DNA of 40,307 nt. Origin: Deltaproteobacteria bacterium. GTDB lineage: Bacteria; Desulfobacterota; Desulfarculia; Desulfarculales; Desulfarculaceae. The DNA lies in the NCBI GenBank assembly GCA_020444165.1, contig JAHLLK010000056.1, forward strand, positions 1 through 40,307, in the 5' to 3' direction. Positions 31,591-39,777 of this stretch are shown piece after piece; the stretch's first letter is position 1; every line of letters starts with the position of its first letter. The position numbers and the translations under genes are program-made. Below the pieces are notes generated by a model. It was not told the DNA's origin. It searched no databases and was given only the letters and a program-made list of their open reading frames with translations.

Positions 31591-32052
31591 TTGCACCGCT
31601 TGCGGGAACTCGCGGCCCAGCCTTGCCGCTGCCGGCTTTTTCCGGCGCTCTGTGTGTTGGCCCTCCTGCTCGTGGCCTGGCGCGCGCCGGCCCGGGCCGC
31701 GGGCCTCAGCTCGGCCCTGCCCTGGACCAGCCACCAGGCGGCCCTGGCCGCGGCGGCCGGCGACGGGCGGCCGGTGCTTCTGTACTTCTGGGCCCCCTGG
31801 TGCTACATCTGCAAAAAGACCGAGCGCCTTATCTTCAGCGATCCCGTGGTCCAGCGCGAGCTGCCGCAACTGATCCACCTGGTCGCGGTGGAAGCCAACG
31901 CCGACCCCACCCTGGTGGCGGAGCACCAGGTCCGCAACCTGCCGAGCTTCGTGTTCCTGAACGCCAAGGGCGAGACGGTGCTCACCTTGCAGGGCTACCT
32001 GAGCAGCCGGGAGCTGTTGGAGGCGGCCCGCCGGGTGCGCGGCAAGCCTTGA
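31591..32052 (+). CDS. Second exported thioredoxin-fold protein (CYIC)
   Basis: 153 residues; TTG start with GGGGGAT before it. A longish basic N-terminus precedes the membrane segment (LFPALCVLALLLVAWRAPAR), with possible cleavage after ARA. Redox motif FWAPWCYICKKTERLIFSD, then LIHLVAVEANADPTLVAEHQ, and cis-proline in NLPSFVFLNAKGETV. It is similar in overall plan to the preceding protein, but the CxxC is CYIC and it keeps the WAPWC context of DsbE/TlpA-type proteins. Two cysteines (CRC) sit before the membrane segment. Adjacency suggests these two proteins act in series or as alternative partners. Exact partners unknown. Confidence 0.83.
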   Translation: MHRLRELAAQPCRCRLFPALCVLALLLVAWRAPARAAGLSSALPWTSHQAALAAAAGDGRPVLLYFWAPWCYICKKTERLIFSDPVVQRELPQLIHLVAVEANADPTLVAEHQVRNLPSFVFLNAKGETVLTLQGYLSSRELLEAARRVRGKP

Positions 32053-32169
32053 AAGGCCGGATATTTCTGGAGACCGGCAGGCCAGGCAGGCAGCGGACTG
32101 CTCTGGTTTGGTTTTTCAGCTGACGTTTTTCAGTTTTGCGGTTCCCGTTTTGCGCCCCGGACCGGCAAG

Positions 32170-32276
32170 GCCAGATGTTTGCCGGCAAGGCGACGGACGA
32201 GCGACAACCGGAGGCGTAGCTTCAGCTACGTCGAGGTTGGAGCGAAGGCCCTGGGCGCCGCCGGCGGGCATCTGGC
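32170..32276. repeat. Structured palindromic element, probably dispersed
   Basis: Outer arms GCCAGATG (32170-32177) and CATCTGGC (32269-32276), an inner CGTAGC-TTCA-GCTACG hairpin (32215-32230), and an intermediate CAACC/GGTTG pair, giving a three-layer cruciform. Only one copy lies in this window. It has the look of dispersed intergenic palindromes I recall from Desulfobacterota genomes, unverified. Confidence 0.4.
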
Positions 32277-32317
32277 GAAGCCGCCCCCGGCATGAAATAT
32301 TAAGCCATGTAAAACGC

Positions 32318-32348
32318 AAGGGGACCCCGCACGGGGTCCCCTTCTTTA
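32318..32348 (+). terminator. Strong intrinsic terminator
   Basis: An 11-bp perfect stem (AAGGGGACCCC arm at 32318-32328) with a short loop and a following CTTCTTTAT. It is the likely end of the fadL-trx-trx transcript. Confidence 0.75.
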
Positions 32349-32518
32349 TGGCTCTATTCGATTGTGGAGTCCGGTGAGCAGGGGGAAAAGCCGTTCCGGC
32401 GCGGCCCTTCCCAGGGTTCGGGTCCCGAGCCCATCCCGGCGCCCAGGGGGCGTCCGGAATCCCGGATAAGGACCCGGCCCCTCCCGGTGGCTCCCTGGGG
32501 GAGCCCGCCCGGGGGGGA

Positions 32519-33544
32519 TCAGTTCAGCTTCTTCAACAAGGTCTGGGCCGTTTTGGCCTCGGAGGTCTTGGAATAACTCTTTATCAGCTTGTTGAAAACG
32601 ATGGCCGCGGTGCGCTTGTCGCCCAAGGCCTGGAAAGCCATGCCCTGCTTCAACAAGGCCGCCGGGGCCTTGGGGCTGTTGGAGTAGCGCTTGATCACCT
32701 GATTGTAGGCCAGGATGGCTTCTTCATAGCGCTTTTCGTCAAAGTAGTTCTCCCCGATCCAGAATTGGGCGTGGCCCACCAGGTTGGAGTCGGGGTACTT
32801 GCGCATGAAATCCTCGAATCGGTCACGCGAGGCCTGGTAGGACTTTTCCTTGTGCAGCTTCAGGGCCAGGTTGTAAGCCGCCTGGGGCGTCTCCTTCACC
32901 GGGGCCGGGGGGGCCGCCGGGGCCTGGGAACCGCCGGCCGGCGGAGGAGTGGAGGAGGAGCCGGCCACGGTCCGGGCCCCGCCCGCCACGGGAGCCGCCG
33001 CGGCGGTTTCCTTGGCCAGGCCCAAATAGGCCTCCAGGCGGGTCAGGCGGTCCTCCACCTGACCGCCGGCGGCGCCGCCGCCTTGGGTCAGTTGGTTCAC
33101 CTGGTGGGTCAGTTCCTCCACCTTGCCGTTCAGGCGCATCACTTCCTGGCGCAAGGAGTCCATGTCCGTGAGCATCTCGGCTTGGGGCGCCTGGGAAGAG
33201 GACATCTGGCCGGTCAGGTCATTTATCTTCTTGTCCAGGTCCCGCACCTTGTTCTGGTTGTAGATCACCCGGCTTTGGAGGGCCGCGAAGTCGTTCTGGG
33301 TCACCGGGGCGCAGCCCTGGGCCGACCAGAAAGCCGCCAAGAGCGGCAGGACCGCCAAAAGCCGGAGGGACCGGCTCCGCCAAAGAGCGGACAGACCCGT
33401 GGCCCATCGCGCGGCCCTCCCGCTGGATCTGACCACAGACGGGGGGTGTTTGTGCAGCTCACCGGCGGTGCGGGCCCCCGCCCGGCCGTCCGGCTCCGGC
33501 GTCATCAGCCTGCTCCGGCAAAATCCTAAGCCGCCCCGTGACAT
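32519..33544 (-). CDS. cpoB: Tol-Pal-associated protein CpoB (YbgF) with TPR domain
   Basis: 341 residues from the ATG behind GGAGGAGGAG (best SD); ATG 33505 with GGAG is the alternative. A hydrophobic segment (LRLLAVLPLLAAFWSAQGC, ~60-78) ends in a possible lipobox Cys78, preceded by an unusually long ~58-residue cytoplasmic N-terminus. A coiled coil (~85-150: NKVRDLDKKINDLTG, DSLRQEVMRLNGKVEELTHQ) and a Pro/Ala linker lead to TPR-like repeats (~210-341: AAYNLALKLHKEKSYQAS, FWIGENYFDEKRYEEAILAY, FNKLIKSYSKTSEAKTA). CpoB links peptidoglycan synthesis to Tol-mediated constriction. It is last in the tol operon and separated from pal by a hairpin-rich element. Confidence 0.85.
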   Translation of the reverse strand: MSRGGLGFCRSRLMTPEPDGRAGARTAGELHKHPPSVVRSSGRAARWATGLSALWRSRSLRLLAVLPLLAAFWSAQGCAPVTQNDFAALQSRVIYNQNKVRDLDKKINDLTGQMSSSQAPQAEMLTDMDSLRQEVMRLNGKVEELTHQVNQLTQGGGAAGGQVEDRLTRLEAYLGLAKETAAAAPVAGGARTVAGSSSTPPPAGGSQAPAAPPAPVKETPQAAYNLALKLHKEKSYQASRDRFEDFMRKYPDSNLVGHAQFWIGENYFDEKRYEEAILAYNQVIKRYSNSPKAPAALLKQGMAFQALGDKRTAAIVFNKLIKSYSKTSEAKTAQTLLKKLN

Positions 33545-33583
33545 GGCTCCTCCTCCCCCCGGCGTGGGGCCGGGGTACGCAAA

Positions 33584-33767
33584 CTGGCAGGCTGCTGCCG
33601 CAACACCTGCCCGGTGCGCCTATTTGCGCAGCCTTCAGACAGCAAGCAATTTGCCAAAGTTGGCAAGGCGTGCTCCCCCGGCAAACCGGGTTTGCCGGGC
33701 TGGAATCATGCTTTTACCAACTTTGCCGGAAAAAGGCCAGAACTGGTCTTTTTCCATCCTCTGCCAG
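33584..33767. repeat. Multi-hairpin mosaic between pal and cpoB
   Basis: CTGGCAG/CTGCCAG ends (33584-33590, 33761-33767) abut the pal stop. Inside are a 9-bp stem at 33677-33699 (CCCGGCAAA arm), a CAAAGTTGG/CCAACTTTG pair near 33655 and 33717, and a 13-bp stem with one G-T at 33728-33755 (GGAAAAAGGCCAG arm). On the minus strand the last hairpin ends in TTTTTCC and could terminate or attenuate pal transcripts before cpoB. The overall style resembles 2327-2528. Confidence 0.5.
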
Positions 33768-34328
33768 TTACTTCACCACGAAATGCGCCCGGCGGTTGGC
33801 CGCGTAGGCTTCTTCGGTCTGACCCGGCACCAGGGGACGCTCCTCGCCATAGCTCACGGTCTCCAGCCGGGTCTGGCTGATGCCCATGGCTTCCAAATAG
33901 GCGGCCGCCGCCCGGGCGCGCTTCTCGCCCAGGGCCATGTTGTAGGCATTGGAGCCCCGCTCGTCACAGTGGCCTTCCACAATGCACAACAGGTCGGAGT
34001 GGCTCTTCAGATAGGCGGCCTTCTCGTTCAGGATCTGCTTGGCCTCGGGGGAGAGGTCATAGCTGTCATAGTCGAAATGCACGTCCTGGTTCTCGAAGAC
34101 TTCCCGCATCTGGGCCTCGGTACCGGTCAGGGCCCCTTCGCTGCCAGCCTGACCTTCGCGGAGCTGGGCCTCCCGCATGCGGCGTTCCCGCTCCGCGGCC
34201 AGCCGCGCCTGCTCCTCGGCCGAAAGCTGGTCCGGCGAGGGCACGGTTTTTTTGCCACAGCCCACGCCCAGGCCCAAGGCCAGGGTCAGGGCCAGGACCA
34301 CCAACATCATCAATTTCAATTTACGCAC
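33768..34328 (-). CDS. pal: Peptidoglycan-associated lipoprotein Pal
   Basis: 186 residues. Lipoprotein signal MRKLKLMMLVVLALTLAL with Cys24 (GVGCGKK); the -3 position is Gly rather than Leu. A charged, Glu/Arg-rich linker (~35-75) leads to the OmpA-like domain: VHFDYDSYDLSPEAKQILNE, IVEGHCDERGSNAYNMALGE, RAAAAYLEAMGI, and YGEERPLVPG near the end. It binds meso-DAP peptidoglycan and TolB, and anchors the outer membrane. Position after tolB follows the classic tol order. A multi-hairpin element lies between pal and cpoB. Confidence 0.93.
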   Translation of the reverse strand: MRKLKLMMLVVLALTLALGLGVGCGKKTVPSPDQLSAEEQARLAAERERRMREAQLREGQAGSEGALTGTEAQMREVFENQDVHFDYDSYDLSPEAKQILNEKAAYLKSHSDLLCIVEGHCDERGSNAYNMALGEKRARAAAAYLEAMGISQTRLETVSYGEERPLVPGQTEEAYAANRRAHFVVK

Positions 34329-34372
34329 CGGGTGCCTCCTTTGGAAACTTGGGTTGGTTCTTTTTTCAGGAC

Positions 34373-35683
34373 CTATTTAACCGCGACCCCCCGGGGCGAC
34401 CAGGCCGGATCGGTCTGCTCGCCCGGCAGGTTGGTGATCCGCCGGATGGGCCGTCCGTCGGAGGTCATCACGTAGATCTGATAGGTGCCGGTCTTCCGGC
34501 TGGCATAGGCGATGAGCCGGCCGTCCGGTGACCAGGAAGGGTTTTCCCCTCCGCCGTAACCACTGGTGAGTACTTGGAGATTACCTCCATCGGGCCGCAC
34601 GGTGGCCACCTGGAAGGTGCCGTCGACCTGCACCTGCAGGGCCAGGCGGTCACCCTTGGGCGACCAGTCCGGCGCCGCGGCGTACTTGGTGCCGAAGGTG
34701 AGCCGGGTGACCTGGTTGGTCACCAGGTTCAGCACGTAGACCTGGGGCGTGCCGCCCCGGTCGGAGACAAAAGCCATCTTGTTGCCGTCGGGGCTCCAGG
34801 CCGGGTCCACCTCGATGCCCCAGCCGTCGGTGAGCTGACGGATGATCTCCCCGGTCTGGGAGACCAGGAAGATGTTGGTCTTGCCGGTGTGGCTCATGGC
34901 CACGGCCAACTCCCGCCGCCCGGGGCGGAAGGCCGGGGTCAGGTTCACCCCGGTCTTGTTCACCACCACCTGGCCCGAGCCGCCGGCCAGGGCGTGCACG
35001 AATATCGCCGGCCGCCGCTTCAAGTAAGCGGTGTAGGCCAACAGGGTGCCGTCGGAGCTCCAGGCGGGGTAGAGGCAGAGGTCACCCCGGTGGGTGAACT
35101 GGCGCACCCCGGAGCCGTCCCAGCGCATGAGCTTGATCTCTTTTTTGCCGCCGTTGGCCGAGACAAAGGCGATCATGGTGGAAAATACCGAGCGGTCGCC
35201 GGTGAGGGCCAGCATCACCTCGTCGGCAAAGCGGGACATCATGGCCCCCACGTCGCCCACCACCCCGTCGTAGCGCCGGCCGGTCAGAAGCTTCTTGTCC
35301 ACCACGTCGTAGAGGCGGCACTCCATGCTCAGGCTGTTGCCCACCTGCTTGTAGTTCACGGTGATCAACAGCTCGGCCCCCACCACGGCCCATTGGCGGT
35401 AGTCGATCATCCCCGGGGCCGGGACCTTCAAGAAGCTCTTGGGGTTCAGGAAATCAAACATTCCCGTAAAGGACAGGCAGTCCTTGAGGATGCGGTGGCC
35501 GTCCGGCCCGGCCGAGCCCGGGCCGCCGCCCTCCATGGTCTCGAAGGCGGGCATGGCCAGGGGCAACTGCCGGCTGAAGGGCTGGGTGATGTCGATGTAG
35601 ACCCGGGCCTGGGACGGAGTGGCCACGGTCAAGGCCGCGAGCAATAGCGCGGCGGCGAACAATACGCGCGAAAAAATTTTCAT
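34373..35683 (-). CDS. tolB: Periplasmic Tol-system beta-propeller protein TolB
   Basis: 436 residues from the ATG behind GAGGAGAG; the frame's earlier start at 35776 is rejected. Signal peptide VLFAAALLLAALTVATPSQA before RVYIDITQPF. The N-terminal domain (~30-170) binds Pal and TolA. The C-terminal six-bladed propeller has regular SPDG motifs (AWSSDGTLLAYTA, AWSPDGNKMAFVSDRGG, DWSPKGDRLALQV, SWSPDGRLIAYASRKTG) every ~43 residues. Its blade motif is related in style to the three secreted propellers at 3.4-10.5 kb but far from them in sequence. Stop-to-pal spacing is 44 bases. Confidence 0.93.
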   Translation of the reverse strand: MKIFSRVLFAAALLLAALTVATPSQARVYIDITQPFSRQLPLAMPAFETMEGGGPGSAGPDGHRILKDCLSFTGMFDFLNPKSFLKVPAPGMIDYRQWAVVGAELLITVNYKQVGNSLSMECRLYDVVDKKLLTGRRYDGVVGDVGAMMSRFADEVMLALTGDRSVFSTMIAFVSANGGKKEIKLMRWDGSGVRQFTHRGDLCLYPAWSSDGTLLAYTAYLKRRPAIFVHALAGGSGQVVVNKTGVNLTPAFRPGRRELAVAMSHTGKTNIFLVSQTGEIIRQLTDGWGIEVDPAWSPDGNKMAFVSDRGGTPQVYVLNLVTNQVTRLTFGTKYAAAPDWSPKGDRLALQVQVDGTFQVATVRPDGGNLQVLTSGYGGGENPSWSPDGRLIAYASRKTGTYQIYVMTSDGRPIRRITNLPGEQTDPAWSPRGVAVK

Positions 35684-35848
35684 GCCGGCAAAACTCTCCT
35701 CAACTGGCGCCGGGGGCCCGGAGGCCCCGTTCACGGAAAACCGGCTTACCGCCGGCGCGGGCCCTCCGCGGGCCACCCCCCGGAGGGAGCGGAACCGGGG
35801 CCCGCCAACGGGGGCTCGTTTGGGCAGAGCCCCCAGGCAAATCCTTGA

Positions 35849-36742
35849 CTAGCTTTGGGCGTCCTCCGGCCGGAACCGGAGCCCCACCTCCAAGGAGCCG
35901 GCCGCGGCCAGCCCGCTGGGCAGGGCCGGGAACGGCGCGGAGCGCTCCACCGCCCGGAGCGCCGAAGCGTCCAGGCGCTCCACCCCGCTGGAGTTCTCCA
36001 GCCACACCTTTTCCAGCTCGCCCGCGCGGCCCAAGCGCATCACCACCACCACTTCGCGGCCCCGGGCCTGGGACATCAGGGCCTCGGGCACGATCCAGTT
36101 GCGGCGAATGCGCTCCCACAGCTCGTTGTAATAAACCTGGTACTTCAGCGACAACTCACCGCCCGGGGAGCCGCCGCCGCCACCCGGGGCATAGGCCCCG
36201 CTGGCGCCGGCCAGGGCCGCGTTGTTGGCCCGCTGGGTGGCGGCGCGGCGCTCCACCCGCGCGAGTGCGTTATCCAGGCGATCTTCCTCGGCCACCTTGG
36301 CCTGCATCTTCTTGAGCCGCTCTTCCAAAACCTTGGTGGGCGAAGGAGTGTCCTTGGGGGAGGCCTCCTTCTTGCGCGCCACCTTCTTGATCTTTTCTTC
36401 CTTGCCGATGGCCTCCTTGGGCTCCGGCTTGGGCTTGGGCTCGGCCTTGGGCTGAATCTTGGGCGGCGCCTTGGGCTCCGGTTTGGGGGCGGCCTTGGGC
36501 TCCGCCTGGGCTTTGGCCGCCGGGGCCGGCGCGGGGCCGGGCGGCAGGGCCGGAGAGCCCACCAGGCGCACCTGGTAGGCGGGGGCGTAGATCTGCCGGC
36601 GGTGGTCCATGGCCGGCCAGAACAACACCGCCGCCGCCACCAACAGGTGCAGCGCGGCGCTGACAGCCACTCCCCAGCCGAACTGCTCGCCGCCGCCGCC
36701 GCCGCCCTCGAAACCCGTCATTTTCAGGACGTTTGTGGTCAA
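35849..36742 (-). CDS. tolA: TolA-like/TonB-C-terminal energy transducer
   Basis: 297 residues. The start is taken as TTG overlapping the tolR stop (TTGA); ATG 36721 is possible. One transmembrane helix (~23-43, WGVAVSAALHLLVAAAVLFW). Then a Pro/Lys/Glu-rich periplasmic section (~70-112, EPKPKPEPK-type repeats), a coiled coil (~125-180: LEERLKKMQAKVAEEDRLDN), a Gly-rich hinge, and a TonB/TolA C-terminal domain (~205-297: YYNELWERIRRNWIVPEALM, EVVVVMRLGRAGELEKVWLE). It spans the periplasm to carry proton-motive energy from TolQR to TolB-Pal. The operon position makes TolA more likely than TonB. Confidence 0.88.
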   Translation of the reverse strand: MTTNVLKMTGFEGGGGGGEQFGWGVAVSAALHLLVAAAVLFWPAMDHRRQIYAPAYQVRLVGSPALPPGPAPAPAAKAQAEPKAAPKPEPKAPPKIQPKAEPKPKPEPKEAIGKEEKIKKVARKKEASPKDTPSPTKVLEERLKKMQAKVAEEDRLDNALARVERRAATQRANNAALAGASGAYAPGGGGGSPGGELSLKYQVYYNELWERIRRNWIVPEALMSQARGREVVVVMRLGRAGELEKVWLENSSGVERLDASALRAVERSAPFPALPSGLAAAGSLEVGLRFRPEDAQS

Positions 36743-37176
36743 GAGGACTTCTTCTTGACGGGAGGGGGCACCCTCTCCGGTTCGGTCACCATGCCCAGGT
36801 TTTCCACTCCGGCCTTCCTGGCCTCGGCCAGAACCTTGACCACTATGCCGTAGGGCACGTTTTCATCGGCCCTCAGATACACCCGCGTGCCGGGCTTGCG
36901 GGTGATGATGTTTTTCAGCTTGTCCGCCAGGCCCAGGGACTCCACCTGAAACTCGTCCAGATAGATCTGCCCCGCCTGGGTCACCGAGAGCACCAGGAGG
37001 TTTTCATCGGACTTCAAGGCGCCGGACTCGGTTTCCGGCAGCTTGACCTCCACCCCCTGCACCATCATGGGCGCGGCCACCATGAAGATGATCAGGAGGA
37101 CCAGCATGACGTCCACCAGGGGGACCACGTTGATCTCCCCCATGAACCTGCCCTTGCCGCCCACACCGCCGGCCAC
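36739..37176 (-). CDS. tolR: TolR/ExbD-family proton-channel component
   Basis: 145 residues from the GTG eight bases past AAGGGAG; GTG 37185 is too close to that SD. One transmembrane helix near the N-terminus (EINVVPLVDVMLVLLIIFMV) with the functionally essential Asp in PLVDVMLVLL. The periplasmic ExbD domain has VKLPETESG, VLSVTQAGQIYLD, and VYLRADENVPYGIVVKVL, ending in a basic PPPVKKKSS tail. Overlaps tolA by 4 bases. Forms the TolQR motor that uses proton-motive force. Confidence 0.9.
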   Translation of the reverse strand: MAGGVGGKGRFMGEINVVPLVDVMLVLLIIFMVAAPMMVQGVEVKLPETESGALKSDENLLVLSVTQAGQIYLDEFQVESLGLADKLKNIITRKPGTRVYLRADENVPYGIVVKVLAEARKAGVENLGMVTEPERVPPPVKKKSS

Positions 37177-37317
37177 TCGCCACACTCCCTTGTTCCTGAC
37201 GGCGGCAGCGGTCTTTTCTTAACCCGCCGCCGTCACTTTTCCCGCCGTGCCGCCGAAGTTCGCCCGCGGCCCGCCCCAAGCGGGGGCGCCGGCGCCCCCT
37301 TCGCCGGACCCGGAGGG

Positions 37318-38094
37318 TTACTCCAGACCCGGTCCCGCGCCCGGCCCGTGGCGCCGCATCATGTCCCGTTCCACCAGGTTCAGGAAATCCTGGCCGAAGG
37401 AATCCATCTCCGCTTCCAGCACTTGCAGACGCCGGCTGAAATGATTGTAAAAAACCACGGCGGGAATGGCCGCGAACAGGCCGGTGGCCGTGGCCACCAG
37501 AGCCTCGGCGATGCCTGGGGCCACGGTGGCCAGGTTGGCCGCGCCGCTGTCGCCGATGGAGAGGAATGCGTCCATGATGCCCCAGACCGTACCGAACAGG
37601 CCCACAAAGGGGGCGGTGTTGGCGCAGGTGGCCAGGAAGGTCACCGCCCGGTACAGGCGGGTGACCTCCGCCGCCTGGGCCCGGGCCAAGGCGCGGCGCA
37701 GGTTCTCGATCACCGGCCCCGAAAGCCCGGTATCGCTGCCCTGCACCTTCATCACCTTGGTCAGCTCCACGTAGACCAGGCGGAACATGGCGGCCAAGGG
37801 GCTCGCCGCCAGGTGCTTGGTTTGGGTGTAGGCCGCCGACAGGGACCCCGCGTGCCAGAAGACGTTGTAAAACTCCTCGTTCTCCCTGCGCGCCGCCCGC
37901 ACGATGCGGAACTTGGTCAGGATCACTCCCCAGGAGAGCACCGAGAAAAGCACCAGCAGGAGGAGCACCGCCTGGACCACCAGGCCGGCGCTGAAAACCA
38001 TGTCCCAGATGTCCGTGGAGCGGGCAGCCAGGGGTTCGCCGGCAGCCCAAGCCGAGGCGATCATGGCGGGAAATCCCAATATATTGTTGATCAT
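37318..38094 (-). CDS. tolQ: TolQ/ExbB-family proton-channel component
   Basis: 258 residues from the ATG at 38094 (GATAGGTG upstream); the frame's earlier ATG would add an Ala/Gly-rich tail. Three transmembrane segments: ~32-55 (AGLVVQAVLLLLVLFSVLS), ~155-180 (TFLATCANTAPFVGLFGTVW), ~200-225 (ATATGLFAAIPAVVFYN). The ExbB core motif APFVGLFGTVWGIMDAF and the PGIAEALVATATGL segment are intact. First gene of tolQRA-B-pal-cpoB; gap to tolR is 141 bases, longer than usual, with no gene in it. Confidence 0.92.
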   Translation of the reverse strand: MINNILGFPAMIASAWAAGEPLAARSTDIWDMVFSAGLVVQAVLLLLVLFSVLSWGVILTKFRIVRAARRENEEFYNVFWHAGSLSAAYTQTKHLAASPLAAMFRLVYVELTKVMKVQGSDTGLSGPVIENLRRALARAQAAEVTRLYRAVTFLATCANTAPFVGLFGTVWGIMDAFLSIGDSGAANLATVAPGIAEALVATATGLFAAIPAVVFYNHFSRRLQVLEAEMDSFGQDFLNLVERDMMRRHGPGAGPGLE

Positions 38095-38295
38095 GCCTAC
38101 ACCTATCCCATGATATGGGGTACTATAGCCACGGCCTTTAACAAATGTCAAGGAAACCGACCCCGCCGCCGCCCTGGGGGCGCCGGCCGAGGAAATTATA
38201 TCCACCGTTAGGGAAAATTGCTAAAGAAGGCCAAGGAAAGGTTGCGTGACGGGCCGCCAGCCCGGGCCGCCGCCCTTGGAAAGGACCCCGCGAAA

Positions 38296-38976
38296 ATGAC
38301 CCTCCCCTCCGGCTCCGCCACCGCCCTGTTCCTGGACCTGGACGGCACCCTGGCCGACAGCATGCCCCTGATGCGGATCATCTACGACGAGTTTCTGGGC
38401 CGACGGGGCCTCATGCCCCGAACGGAGGAGTTCAACGGCTTTGCCGGCCTGACCATCCCCCGGATCATGGAGCAGCTGAACCAGACCCGGCGGATGGGGG
38501 AGTCCCCCCGGGAGATGACCGCCGAGTGGTCGGCCCTGGTGGACGCCCGCTATCTGGCCGAGGTGCGGCCCGCGCCGGGAGCCCACGAGCTGTTGGACGC
38601 GGCGGCGCGGCGCGGGGTGTTCACCGCCCTGGTCACCTCTTCCCCGGCCGCCCTGGCCCGGGAGTTTTTGGCCCGCCACCGGCTCCTGGACTGGTTCCAG
38701 GAGATCGTCAGCGCCGAGCGGGTGACTCGCGGCAAGCCCGATCCCGAGCCGTTCCGCCTGGCCCTGGACCTGTCGGGGCGGCCGGCCCGGGAGGGCCTGG
38801 CCGTGGAGGACGCCCTGGCCGGGGCCATGTCGGCCACCGGGGCCGGGCTGGCCACCTACGTCATGGCCCTGACCCCGCCGCCGGAGGGCTTGACCGAGCT
38901 TCCCGGGGTGCGGGGGGTGATCCGGAGCCTGGCCGAGTTGATTCCCCGCTTGACCCCGGAACCGGGGCAGGGCTGA
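38296..38976 (+). CDS. HAD-superfamily phosphatase (beta-phosphoglucomutase/phosphoglycolate phosphatase-like)
   Basis: 226 residues from the ATG after GGAAAGGAC. HAD motifs: I, LFLDLDGTLADSM (D14, D16); II, VTSSPAAL; III, RGKPDPEPF; IV, VEDALAGAMSA. A helical cap follows motif I (LMRIIYDEFLGRRGLMPRTE). The Asp nucleophile with DxDGT and the VEDA motif place it with subfamily IA phosphatases or mutases. Substrate unknown. Divergent from tolQ (201 bases between starts) and followed by the convergent phoU. Confidence 0.85.
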   Translation: MTLPSGSATALFLDLDGTLADSMPLMRIIYDEFLGRRGLMPRTEEFNGFAGLTIPRIMEQLNQTRRMGESPREMTAEWSALVDARYLAEVRPAPGAHELLDAAARRGVFTALVTSSPAALAREFLARHRLLDWFQEIVSAERVTRGKPDPEPFRLALDLSGRPAREGLAVEDALAGAMSATGAGLATYVMALTPPPEGLTELPGVRGVIRSLAELIPRLTPEPGQG

Positions 38977-39095
38977 GCCCCGCCGGCCCGGCGGCGCCGC
39001 CGGCGGGGGAGCCGCCTCCCGGCGGGGGCGGGGACCAAGGGGGCGGAGGCGTCGGACGGCTCGGCGGGGGTAGGGTCGACGGGCCGGCCCGCGCC

Positions 39096-39761
39096 TCACA
39101 CCTGGTGATTCATGGCCGTGCCGTGCAGGAGAAAGTGCACGTGCTCCGCGGAGTTGGTGAGGTGATCGCCGATGCGCTCCAGGCTGCGGGCCATCTGGAC
39201 CACCGCGGCGGGAGAGGGGGCGTTTTCGCAGCCGGCCTTGCCCTTTTTGGCCTCACCCAGGAGGTACACGTACTCCTTGTCGATGAGGTTGTCCTTTTCC
39301 CAGGCCGCCCGGGCCCGGGCCGTGTCCTGCTGGTCATAGGCCGCCAGGATGTCGTCGAACATCTCCAGGGCCACCCGGCCCATGCGCAAAAGGGCTTCCT
39401 GGTGCTCCGGCGCCAGGGGGGTCTCCAGCTCCAGCACGCTCTTGGCCACCCCGGCGGCGTAGTCCGCCGCCCGCTCCAGGTCGATGGACATCTTGAGGGC
39501 CGAGATGATGCTCCGGAGATCGCGGGCCACGGGCTGTTGCAGGGCCAACAGGCGCACGGTGTCGTAGTCCAACTCGTGCTTCAGGGTGTTCACCCGCTCG
39601 TCGCCCTCCACCGTGCGCCAGGCCCGGCGGCGGTCCTGCTTCTCCAGGGAGGCCAGGGCTCCTTCGAGCTGCGTCTTGGCCGCCCGGCCCATCTCCACCA
39701 CCTTGCCGTGCAGCCGGCCCAGCTCCACATCAAAATACTTCAGGTTCTGGCTCTCGCTCAT
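39096..39761 (-). CDS. phoU: Phosphate transport/signalling regulator PhoU
   Basis: 221 residues; the ATG follows GAGGAGACCAAGGC. Two PhoU repeats: ELGRLHGKVVEMGRAAKTQL...VNTLKHELDYDTVRLLALQQ, and later RMGRVALEMFDDILAAYDQQ...IDKEYVYLLGE. The E/D-rich metal-cluster residues are placed as usual (LERAADYAAGVAK, LERIGDHLTNSAEH). It restrains the Pst transporter and PhoR signalling. The pst genes would be expected upstream on this strand, but the window ends in repeat DNA. No Pho box can be seen. Confidence 0.93.
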   Translation of the reverse strand: MSESQNLKYFDVELGRLHGKVVEMGRAAKTQLEGALASLEKQDRRRAWRTVEGDERVNTLKHELDYDTVRLLALQQPVARDLRSIISALKMSIDLERAADYAAGVAKSVLELETPLAPEHQEALLRMGRVALEMFDDILAAYDQQDTARARAAWEKDNLIDKEYVYLLGEAKKGKAGCENAPSPAAVVQMARSLERIGDHLTNSAEHVHFLLHGTAMNHQV

Positions 39762-39777
39762 GCCTTGGTCTCCTCAT

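Larger units (their letters stand above)
32053..32518. other. Non-coding interval between trx2 and cpoB
   Basis: The convergent ends of the fadL-trx unit and cpoB bound this 466-base gap. It holds a structured 107-bp repeat-like element (32170-32276) and a strong terminator (32318-32348). The last ~170 bases are GC-rich with no recognised feature. Confidence 0.55.

Noticed and set aside
34373..35683. TolB as a fourth member of the secreted propeller family
   Set aside because: Sequence, N-terminal domain and operon place it firmly in Tol-Pal; the shared blade motif is generic.
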